64,000 nt of DNA from Camellia lanceoleosa (lineage: Eukaryota; Streptophyta; Magnoliopsida; Ericales; Theaceae): positions 139,688,223 to 139,752,222 of the forward strand of contig CM045761.1 in the NCBI GenBank assembly GCA_025200525.1, given 5' to 3'. The first letter of the stretch is position 1. Each line of letters begins with the position of its first letter. A model generated the notes under the pieces. The model did no database searches and was not told where the DNA came from. It worked only from the letters and a program-made list of their open reading frames with translations. The position numbers were made by a program, and so were the translations under genes. Positions 22,755-32,504 of the stretch are shown one piece after another.

Positions 22755-24060
22755 CAGTGTTTTTTAAGGCGAAAAGCGAACCGAGGCGACAAGGTCACCT
22801 AACGCCTAAGCGCGAGGCGACGAGGCGAGGCGAGGGCTTCATCGAAGCGAGGCGACCAGAAATGATATTTTTTTAAAATTAATGGCATAGACAAAAATAT
22901 AAAGGAAGAGAAATAATTAATTTTTATTTTTAGCAAGGGTTAACCCCCTGAAACTGTCCCATTGTCATTACTAAAATGCTAAGAACTAAATAGACTCATT
23001 TCATATAGGAATTAAACAAAATGTAAAAAATTCTATACGAAAATAAACAAATTAATTAAATTAATTGAATTAAACAAATTAATTGAATTAAAATAAAAAA
23101 ATTAATTGAATTAATTGAATTAAACAAATTAATTGAATTAAAACTGTCCCATTGTCATTACTAAAATGCTAAGAACTAAATAAACTCATTTCATATAGGA
23201 ATTAAACAAAATGTAAAAAATTCTATATGAAAATAAACAAATTAATTAAATTAATTGAATTAAACAAATTAATTGAATTAAAATAAAAAAATTAATTGAA
23301 TTAATTGAATTAAACAAATTAATTGAATTAAAATAATTAATTGAATAACCAAGAATTAAAATAAACAGAAAATTAATTGAATTAATTGAACACAAAAAAA
23401 AAATAATTGAATTAATTGAAAACAAATTAATTTTAAAATAATTGAATTAATTTTAAAAATTAAATTTTGTGAATTTAAAATTAATTTTTCAGAATTAAAA
23501 ATTAATTTAAAAAAAAGAAGAAGTTGACTTTCGATGGTCAGTGTTCTTCTTCAGGTCGAACGAAGTCGAACAGAGAAGAGCAACAGGTGATGAAGTCGAA
23601 GAAGACGAACAGGTGATGAAGTCGAACACAGAAAGGAAGAACCAGATGAAGAAGCAACTCACCTCGATCGACTCGACTTTGGCAGACGCAGACGCAGCCT
23701 TGGCGAACCGATGATGAAGAAGAAAGGAAGAAGACCGGAAGAAGATCGACTTCGGCAAGAGAGCGCATTTATCGACTTCGATCTAGGGTTTGGCTTCGCA
23801 TCTATTTACTAATTAACTTAGTCGATCGAGGGCCCAGATCATTCGAACGAAGTCGAATCAAGGGCCCAGATGGCTCGAAATTAAATCAGGCAAAATACGA
23901 TGAAGCGTCGCTTGACGCCTCACGCTTCATCGCCTAAGCCTCGATTCAGCGCCGACCGCCTTGCCATTTCGCCTCGCCTCAGGGAGCTTGAGGCGCTGAA
24001 GCCTCGCCTCGCCTCGCTTAGCGCTTAGGCGAGCGCTTAGGCTCGCCTCTGATAACACTG
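22755..24060. mobile_element. hAT-like non-autonomous element (1306 bp)
   Basis: A perfect 8-bp duplication AGTGTAAC lies at 22747-22754 and 24061-24068. The ends are CAGTGTTTTTTAAGGCG and the inverse of TGATAACACTG, giving inverted CAGTGTT termini. Both ends carry dense GCGAGGCG / CGCCTCGC repeats, about 100 bp on the left and 180 bp on the right. The middle holds a 190-bp tandem duplication, an AATTAATTG-rich region, and a GC-richer segment at about 23500-23800 with many GAAGTCGAA motifs that may be captured DNA. No transposase. It sits in the 3' flank of WAK pseudogene 1; the empty site is seen at about 56130-56150 next to WAK pseudogene 3. Confidence 0.85.
22951..23330. repeat. 190-bp tandem duplication inside hAT element
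   Basis: Two near-identical units begin AAACTGTCCCATTGTCATTA at 22951 and 23141. Each ends with a run of AATTAATTGAATTAAA-type repeats, which continues degenerately to about 23470. Confidence 0.85.
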
Positions 24061-24068
24061 AGTGTAAC

Positions 24069-27000
24069 AATCATCAATGAAGTTGTTATCATCATGGACA
24101 AACACAAAACAATCAAATCACCTCCCACCATGCAATAGCATCTCTTCCACCATCCTATCAACCCCAGCTGTTGTTGTGTTTTGCTTCTATAACCTCCAAC
24201 TACATATCCAGTTGATGCCTTACCAAGCATGTTCTCAGTCTCTGCATAATTCAAACCATTTTTAGATATCTTTTTCCTGATCAACCCCTCCAGTTCCATC
24301 GGTACTTCCTTCATAGAAGGCCTTTCCTCCCCTTTTACTCTCAAGCATCTCTTTGCAAAATTATCAACTTCTTTGAGCTCCTCAATGTTTCCTTCAATTA
24401 CCATGTGTTCATCAATAATTTGGTTCAAGCAATCATTGTTCATACAAGTAATAAAATACATAGCCAGATTTCTCTCCTCTTCTGGCCTGTTGAATGACAA
24501 TGCCTTCTTTCCAGTGACTAACTCTACAAGGACTACTTCGAAGCTATAAACATCACTTTTCTCAGTCAACTAGCTTGTGAGCATGTATTCATGGTCTAAG
24601 TATCCAAGAGTTCCTTGCACCATTGTGGCTAATTGATTTTGGTCCAGTAGAACAAACCTTGATACTCCAAAGTCCGACACTTTTGCAGTGCAATAATTGT
24701 CAAAGAGTATATTTGTAGACTTAACATCTCTATGGATGATAGGAATCAACGCTGCAGAGTGCAAATATAACAGTAGTCTAGCAGTTTTTGCAGCTATTCG
24801 CAAACAATTTTCCCATGATATATTAGATGCCTTGCTTTGGTTATGTATATGCTCAAAGAGAGTGCCATTGGTGATGAATTCATAGACAAGTAAAGGGACT
24901 TGAGTTTCCAAACAACAATCTAAGAGTTTGACCACATTCCTGTGATTGATCTGTGAAAGCACGACCACCTCGTTGATGAATTGCTCTATTTGACTTTCAT
25001 CCACCATTTGGGATTTCTTGATAGCCACTATCTTGTTTTCTGGTAGAATTTCCAAAACCTCCTCGGCTAGCAATTCTACTTTCATCATAGTTGTTGGTAG
25101 CCCACTTGAGCTCTTCTGAAGTGAAGATTTTGATCAATTCTCGTATCGGTTTGTCTTGTCTAGAGAGTTGTTGCAACATCAATCCACCATTCTGCCTAAA
25201 GAATTGTTCTCTAAGTTTGATAAGCTTTCTTTTCCTAAAAATCCAGTACAACCAAGAGACTCACCAAAACAACTATTCCACTAACGGCGAAACCTACATT
25301 TCAAATTAGTCATTTTTTTTTTTTAACAAAGATTGCATCTGGCAAATATTTTGGTTTAAAAGAATCAAAATGAAGGATTGCAAGAATTTTATACTAGAAG
25401 AACGCAACAGTTAATCATTGAATGATCCCAATTATATGACAAATCAACGTACCTATATGATTGGGTGAAAATTGAATACAAAGGTGATACCATGCGTTAT
25501 CAGGGACATGTGATATAACCAACCAATAAAAAAATTATATGAGGGATGAACCATTTTTTAGGATGCCACATATACCTAGCAGGAAAAATAGCAATTATTG
25601 ATTGGATAATGATACCATGTCATTGGTATCACGGTTATGTTCAATTTTTTTTTTTTTCACTATATGATCTCAGTTTTAACTTAGTGAACTGACTTTTAAC
25701 TTAGTGAACTGACTTGTAAACCAATGTAGAATCATGTATTGACTCGAATGAATAATGTGTACACAAGAAATTAAATGCACACAACAAATAGACAACACCC
25801 AAAGACTATAGGGGAAGCAAGTATGGGATGCTGCTATGTTAAAAAATATGCATTATGCATTTATGATTTCAACTGACAATGACATTATTAGTTCGAACAA
25901 GAAAGCCACACTACACATGATCCAAGTATTTCACACACACACACACATATATATACACACACTTACCAACCACAAGCTAAATCACCAGAAATCGACCAGC
26001 AGTGCAACCATTTCCATCTATTCTGCCATCGCCGTGGTATCCCTTGGGGCAAGAACACGTATAATTTCCTGGCGTTTTAACACATTTATTTTTATGTTCA
26101 CACATATTGACATTTGGATATTCACAAATATGTCTGCAAAACAATCAAAAGTGGCTCCTATTAGGGTAGCACCAAAAGTAATAGGTAAATGATATTAGTC
26201 ACTTGAGTTTCACTATTTTATTTCATCTCTTATATGTATTCATATAGTAATAAAATTTGTGTGTACATATAGAATGCATAATATATGGGGAAAAAAAAAA
26301 TAATGGAACCTACCAATACCATGACATGGAAAATCACAAAAGAAGTGCAAATATTTTAAAAAATATTCAGATGGCATATAATCAAAAGTAAATGAATCCA
26401 AACATGATGAACCTATTAATTAGCTTGGCAACCATCTAAGAGGTACAAGTTTCCTTGGTAACCTGGCAAGCACTTGCAAATATAACCACTAGTGCTAGGA
26501 CCATGGTCTGGCTTATAACAATCACTATTTTGCCCCACATGCATAACTCATTTGATTTCTTTTACCCTCTTCGCACGTAAAAATATTACTCCTTATTGTC
26601 CAATCAAGCACCATAGGCATATTTTCTTCACTAAAATTACCGAGGTAACTGCTGGAAAAATTAAATGCACCATCTTCAACAACAAATGCATAACTACAGG
26701 GATTAAAGACGAATACCTTCCTATGAGCGGTGAAGCTACCCATGGAAATGTCTGCATGTGCCCCTTCGTTTGGGAGGGAGGTTTGGCAACGCCCAATTCC
26801 AGAGCAATTTCCATCGGGAACGTAGCCACGTGTGCTACATGCCGACACACACCCAGTTGTAATGAAATAATTGTGTGCTACTCCAGAAACTTGGATATTT
26901 GCACTTGTGTCACAACCAATAGCAATGAACTTGTTTTTGGTATTAGATATGGTGAATTTGGGCAGCTCGAGCGATGATTTGAGGTTGCTTTGTAATGGTG

Positions 27001-27367
27001 TACCTAACTGGTCATAACAATCATGAGATATTGACTGCATGATACGTAACTCACCCTCCTCGAGTAATATATCTGAAATAGTGATATTGGTCTTCCCAAT
27101 GTATGGCTTGGACTGATTACAGGTAATGAGGAAACCTTCTTCCAAATAACAGTTCTCTTTCAAGCCGAATGGGTATGGGATGCTTACATTTCCGCAAAGG
27201 TCCGTGCAGCCAAGATTTTTCAGATCTGCAATTGTTGGTGGTGCTGCAACTGCTGATGACAAAATCATTACCAGAACTACTACTATCACGATGAGTTTCA
27301 CTAGCATTGCTTGTGAGGCCATGGCTGGCTTGTTTCCAGCTTTCACTAGCATTGCTTGTGAGGCCAT
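24069..27367 (-). pseudogene. Wall-associated kinase-like pseudogene 1
   Basis: It has the same three-exon plan as the intact gene at 39407-42288. Exon 1 (27367 to about 26424) encodes a signal peptide, an extracellular GUB_WAK domain (CTDLCGNVSIPYPFGLKENC) and the start of an EGF repeat. Exon 2 (26133-25967) is an EGF-Ca exon. Exon 3 (from about 25300) holds the membrane segment and kinase. I see these lesions: a 1-bp gain at about 26530 giving YACGAK-stop; the exon 1 donor changed from GT to CT at 26422-26423; a net loss of 4 bp in the start of exon 2 and a TAG at 25977-25979; a 2-bp loss at about 25260; a 14-bp loss at about 25050 that removes part of the glycine-rich loop; and TAG for a conserved Gln at 24570-24572. 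The HRDVKSTN catalytic loop and DFG are still readable. Its C-terminus is frameshifted and a hAT lies just downstream. Clearly nonfunctional. Confidence 0.92.
25967..26133 (-). pseudogene. EGF-Ca exon of WAK pseudogene 1
   Basis: The acceptor TTTTGCAG and the donor G|GTAAGTG are both preserved. Between them, [17 protein letters not shown] and [14 protein letters not shown] are readable. A shortened start shifts the frame and a TAG interrupts the end. Confidence 0.8.
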
Positions 27368-27392
27368 GGCTGGCTTGTTTCCAGCTTCTTGG
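27303..27392 (-). repeat. 45-bp in-frame duplication at the WAK pseudogene 1 start
   Basis: Two perfect or near-perfect 45-bp copies at 27303-27347 and 27348-27392 duplicate MASQAMLVKAGNKPA, which puts two in-frame start codons before the signal-peptide core (LIVIVVVLVMIL). Confidence 0.8.
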
Positions 27393-27555
27393 CAACCGCT
27401 TTGCTGTGTTCAAGACCATAGAAATTCATTGGAACAATATGTAAACAAATTCATTAGGGCTATGTACTTGCATGGTCCAAAAATAAAATAAGAATAAGAT
27501 GAAAAATCACAAAATGCTATTGATTGGGCACACAGACGTGTGGTATTCTAGAAAA

Positions 27556-28110
27556 CTAGAATTTCTGCCTCATAACAGAACATAGTTTTTTGTTTTTTGA
27601 CCGGCAAGTTGTGAGTAGTAAAGTCCTACAAACTCCATCTCGACACACCAAATTTACTAAATTCTGATTCACCTCTGCCCATTTGGTCTCCTGTAATAAT
27701 GCAAAATCAGCTTCCCTTGCTGCAAGTAACCTAATTTCTCTCCTTGTCTCTAGTTTTCCCAATTCCATGAAAATAACTTCATTGAAACAAATAGGCAAAC
27801 ACCCTTGGTGCAATAGTGCACTCAGAACTACTCATCAGCCCCTTCCTTTTCAAATAACCTCATCTCATTTTTCTACATTTGACCAATCCTACCCAAAGCT
27901 TCCCTTCTACCATCACTAAAATCCAAATCCAACATCTTTTACCAATTTCTAACACTGATTCTGCATCTTCCCTAATCAGCCTAATCCCTTTATGAATGTT
28001 CTGTGAAGAAACTGATACATTCACGTTACCCTCCTTTCTCTTTGTCTTGCCTTTCTTCCTCGTCTTACTATACTTTCCACCATTACTAGAATCTAGAGAA
28101 GTCACTGAAA
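27556..28110 (-). mobile_element. LINE (L1-type) ORF2 5' fragment
   Basis: On the minus strand MKLFSWNW is followed, after a one-base shift, by LETRREIRLLAAREADFALLQETKW. This is the start of an apurinic/apyrimidinic-type endonuclease of plant L1-like retrotransposons, with SWN and the QETK metal-binding motif. Upstream at 27860-28105, a lysine-rich GKYSKTRKKGKTKRK stretch resembles the preceding linker. No reverse transcriptase is present. The fragment abuts the promoter side of WAK pseudogene 1. Confidence 0.65.
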
Positions 28111-28309
28111 ATAAGATAATCAGTTACCCAAAAATTATCAACAAATCATTTTAGGTGAATTTCACTTTTTATCTTCTAAACTATCACCATTTTTTTATTT
28201 TTTATTATTTGATCTCTATACTATCAATTTAATCCATTTAGTCCCTAAATTTTTGGATTTATCTTCATGTCATCTAATTGGAGATGATTGTACAAATTAG
28301 TAACTTTTG
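28111..28309. other. Intergenic DNA
   Basis: AT-rich. Contains phrases such as GAATTTCACTTTTTATCTT and CCATTTAGTCCCTAAATTTTT that resemble terminal sequence of Mutator-type MITEs, but no complete element is visible. Confidence 0.35.
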
Positions 28310-28744
28310 ATTTCCTACCTCAAAAGAGAGTATTAGAACCTTGTTAGGAAACTTTTTTGAGCGAGGCAATCTCGCGAGGGAAGTTGTGAACCAAAAGGAA
28401 ACTTGTAGGCGAGAAAAGATGTGGAAAGAAAAGGGAAAGTTGCAATAGGAGAGAAGACGTGGGAAATTAGGGATGCTCGCGGTTCGGTTGCGGTCGGAGA
28501 ACTTTCAATTTGTCATTCATCGCCTGGATTGACGGATTGAAAAAAATCAATTCACATATGTCTGCCGGATTGGCGGATGTGAATTAAGCGGATTGATAGA
28601 TTAGCGGATAAATGCGAATTGGTTTAGCGGTTTAAACTTTTATAAATTTTGTAAATAATATAACAACTTGTCAACATTTTATTTATTTATTTATAACAAT
28701 CCAACTCAAGAGAACCAAAAGATTATCAAGTAAATTGTTAACAA

Positions 28745-28880
28745 AAATGTTAGACTCCAAAAATTTTACTAAAAATTCTACCAATTGTCTCACATGGTTG
28801 TGGGACCCACATGGGACCCACATTGTGTGGGTCCCATACCCATGTGAGACATTTGGTAGAATTTTTGGGGTCTGTAGCAT
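28745..28880. mobile_element. Foldback hairpin / MITE remnant
   Basis: AAAAATTCTACCAATTGTCT followed by CACATGGTTGTGGGACCCACATGG is mirrored by the reverse complement of GTGTGGGTCCCATACCCATG and AGACATTTGGTAGAATTTTT. The arms are about 55 bp with almost no loop. It is absent from the corresponding place in copies 2 and 3, so it inserted after the triplication. Confidence 0.65.
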
Positions 28881-31745
28881 TACTGAATTGTTAAATACTA
28901 ATAATAAATACACATAAGAAAATCATTGATTATCAAAACTATTTCATTATGTTTTTTATTCAAAAATTATTTAATTTGATTTTTTTTAAAAAATGACAAA
29001 ATTAAGGCTTATATTTTCTACGCAAAAATATCAAATATCAACAGTTTTGAAAACACAACAAAATATTTAAATTCTTTTTTAATTGAAAACACAAACGTAA
29101 TATTTAAACAAATCAAAAATATAAAATTTTATAAATTATTAGAGCTGCTTACGGTTTAGTAATTTGATTGTGGATAAAGAAATCTCAAATTCACTATCTA
29201 TTTAAAATTAAGTGAATTAAAAAAAATCAATCTATAATCATGTGTTCGTTATTATACATTCGTTTAAAATATGATGAATCAACTCCGTTCGATTGATTTA
29301 GACGGGTCAAAATATCACCTAATGACCCTATGGAAAATTTGTGAATGATTTTACTGGACGGACTTTTCTTCTTACTTATGGAGAGAGAAGACCCCAAGTC
29401 AGCGTTGCATTAAAGAAAGACCCTTTACAATCAAAATTTAAAAAAATGAAATAATTGAAAGGTTCTGTAAAAAATTTAAAATAAATAATAATAAATAAAT
29501 AAAAGAGGTGAGAGATTCTGTGAAGTTTCTAGTCATTATGATTGACTTCCATCTGATGATGAGGCCAAAAAACTTGAGTCAATTGTTGATTGCGTAGTGT
29601 CTGACACAACCCTCATGAGGAGGGTCCAGGATATGTGGATTGCTGCCTTTTGGGACCCTCCAAATTTATTATTCACCAACCATGTACATAATAATCCTCT
29701 CCATTCTAACCCACTTTTAATGCAAAAATAAATTATATGAAAAAATAAAGTACAAATTACATTAAAAAAAAAAAAAAAAGTTTCAAAGTTTCACATGTTT
29801 TGCAAATTAAACCTCAAAATTTTAATTTTAACAATTTAAATATTATATTTTAAATCATATAATCAAATACCTATTAAATTGGTTGTGGGGTATAATTTGT
29901 TCAAATTAAATATAAAAAAAAAATAAATATTTTTGATATGGCAAGTTGTTCAAATTCTAAAATAACAATTTTTTTTCCCCCATCAAAATAGGGTTCACAA
30001 TTATTGATTTGTATAGTCATTGAATCACATTAACAGAAATTTAAACTTTATGAACTAAATATACCAAAAACCATAATCTAAGGATAATATAGGAAAAATA
30101 GCAATTGTAGATGCTTCAAAATCGCTCAAACATTAAAAAAAATAAAAATAAATAAAATCAAAACAGAAAAACAAAAAAATCAAAAATCAAAAATCAAAAA
30201 ACTAATAAGGCAATCCAATAACCATAATCACATCAATGAAACAGTATAGATGCCTGCCTCAAAAGAGAGTATTAGAACCGTGTTAGGAAACTTTTTTGAG
30301 TGAGGCAACCTCAGGAGGAGGGAAGTTGTGAACCAAAAGAAAAGTTGTATGGGGAAAAGGTGTGGGAAAGAAAAGGAAAGTTGCAATAAGAGAAAAGATG
30401 TGGGAAATTAGGGGTGTTTTGCAGTTCGAATGTGGGCGGAGAACTTCTAATCTATCATCCATTTGCCGGATTGACATATTAAAAAAAATCAATCTGCATC
30501 CATCTGTTAGATTGGCAGCTAGGAATTGAGCAAATTGATGAATTGATGGATGGATGCGAATAGGTTTGACGGTTTAGAATTTTACAAATTTTGAACATAA
30601 TATAACAACTTGTCAACATTTTTTTTTTGGATAACAATCCAACTCAACATAACCAAAAGATTATTAAGTAAATTGTCAAATACCAATAATAAATAAATAT
30701 AAGAAAATCATACATTATCAAAACTATTTCATTACTTTTTTTTTTTTAATTCAAAAACTATTTAATTTGATTTTTTTTTTTAAATCACAAAATTAAACCT
30801 TATATTTTTTACACAAAAATACCAAATATCAACACTTTCCATTTGATAAAAAGATTTTTAAATTAAAAACACAACAGAATATCTAAACTCTTTTTTAATT
30901 GAAAATACAAACAGAATATTTAAAAAATTAAAAATACAAAATCTTACAAATTATTAGGGGTACTTGCGATTTGGTAATTTTATTGTGACAAAGAATCTCA
31001 AAATGATCATCCGTCTAAAACTAAACAAATTAAAAAAAATCAATTTGTAATTGTCCGTTCATCGTCTCAAGGGGGGGGGGTGGTTTGGTTTGGTTTGTTT
31101 GTTTACTTTTCTGGTTACTTATGGAGAGAGAAGACCCCAAGTCAGCGTTGCATTAAAGAAAGACCCTTCACAATCCAAATTGGAAAAAAAATGAATTGAA
31201 AGGTTCTGTAAAAATAAAATAGAATAAAATAAAAAAGAAAAAAAACAGATGAGAGATTTTGTGAAGTTTCTAGTCATTATGAGTGACGTCCATATGAGGG
31301 CAAAATACTTGTCAATTGCTGATTTTTGTGTAGTGAACACAATCCCCAATAGGAGGGTCCAGGATATGTGTGGATTTAGAGATGCAATCGGAAACTGACC
31401 TGACGGGGACCCAATCTCTCGATCCTGAATTCAGCAGTTATTTTTTGAAAAATATCCCCGACGGGTTGGGAATGATATTAAAAATTGAATCCCCGATGAC
31501 ATTTGGGCCGAGGACAGGGATATCTGTTTCAGCCCCGGACCCGTCCCAGCCCCAACCGCGGGCCCGATCCCCGCCCTGCTTGCCCCCCGACGTGAAATGA
31601 CTATTTTGCCCCTGGCTATATATAACATGTGTGTGTGTGTTTTAGGGCTTTGGCTGAACAGAACACACACACAACACAAACACAAACCCAAAGCCGTCCT
31701 TCCCTCTCTCTCTGCTCTGTCTCTCTATCTCTAGGGTTTTGTCTT

Positions 31746-31747
<2 letters not shown>

Positions 31748-31787
<40 letters not shown>

Positions 31788-31822
31788 CCTCTCTCTCATA
31801 CACACACACACACACACACACA
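31748..31822. repeat. (CT)n and (CA)n microsatellites
   Basis: A CTCTCT run with a few T insertions to about 31796, then CA repeats to about 31822. On the minus strand this lies directly downstream of the captured ENT coding sequence. Confidence 0.9.
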
Positions 31823-32064
31823 ACGACGGCGTCGATGAGGGAGATGACGCCGACGACCATGTAGGCGACGGAGAAGATGCGATTGACGGAGGCGTCAGGG
31901 TAGAGGTAGGAGAAGTAATCGACGGCGGTGATGAAAGCGTTCTAGGGGAGGAGGTAGCCGGTGCCGAGGGTGAAGTAGATGCGGTAGGCTAAGTGGAATG
32001 AGTCTTTTGGGATTTTCTGGGCTTGGATGAGAGAGATTGACTCTGAATCGCCGATTTGAAGATC
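31819..32064 (-). pseudogene. Captured N-terminal piece of an equilibrative nucleoside transporter (ENT) gene
   Basis: Reading on the minus strand from 32064, one frame gives DLQIGDSESISLIQAQKIPK, then DSFHLAYRIYFTLGTGYLLP, a TAG stop at 31942-31944, NAFITAVDYFSYLYPDASVN, and RIFSVAYMVVGVISLIDAVV. This matches the first membrane helix and following loop of plant ENT proteins, which move nucleosides across membranes. The family has LLPWNAF, so the stop is TGG to TAG at the conserved Trp. Only about 80 codons are present, ending at the microsatellite. The fragment sits inside a hAT-like element, so it looks like transposon gene capture and not a local gene. Confidence 0.75.
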
Positions 32065-32504
32065 TGTTGGTGTTGTGTTGGTGTTGGTGTTGTGATCTGT
32101 TGATGTTGTGATCTTTTTTATTTTATTTTTTATTTTTCTAGAGCTAATTTCTTTTGAAGATTTGTTGGTAATGTTGTATTTGAGCTCAAGTGGGTTGTTG
32201 ATGGTAGGGATTTTTTCAAATTAAACGATCCCCCGAGAAGTATGGTGGTTTTCGTCGGGGATCGGTAGGGGACGAGGGAAGTTCTGCGATCGGAGATCGG
32301 GGACGGGGATGGTGATCCCCGGGCCCGCCCCGTCCGTTGCCATTCAAAAATATAAAATCTTACAAATTATTAGGGGTACTCGCGGTTTGGTAATTTTATT
32401 GTGACTAAAAGAATCTCAAATCCATCATCCGTCTAAAACTAAACGAATTAAAAAAAATCAATTCGCAATCGTCCTTTCATCATCTCAACACCTTTATAAA
32501 AAAA

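Larger units (their letters stand above)
31376..32346. mobile_element. hAT-like element carrying captured ENT gene sequence
   Basis: The left end reads TAGAGATGCAATCGGAAACT with GACGGGGACC beyond it. The right end, reverse-complemented, reads GAATGGCAACGGACGGGGCG followed by GGCCCGGGGATC. These resemble the ATGGCAACGGGGCGGG-type ends of common plant hAT MITEs, with GC-rich subterminal repeats. No clear target duplication is seen, because the two flanks come from different copies of the triplication. The centre holds CT and CA microsatellites (31748-31822) and a nucleoside-transporter fragment. Confidence 0.6.

Noticed and set aside
26552..26977. Plus-strand 141-codon frame opposite WAK pseudogene 1, with similar ones opposite 41404-41950
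   Set aside because: Shadow frames of the WAK extracellular exon on the other strand; no independent family match.
31376..32346. Clean 8-bp target duplication for the ENT-carrying hAT-like element
   Set aside because: Flanking bases do not match; the two sides belong to different copies of the triplication, so a rearrangement has removed the original junction.
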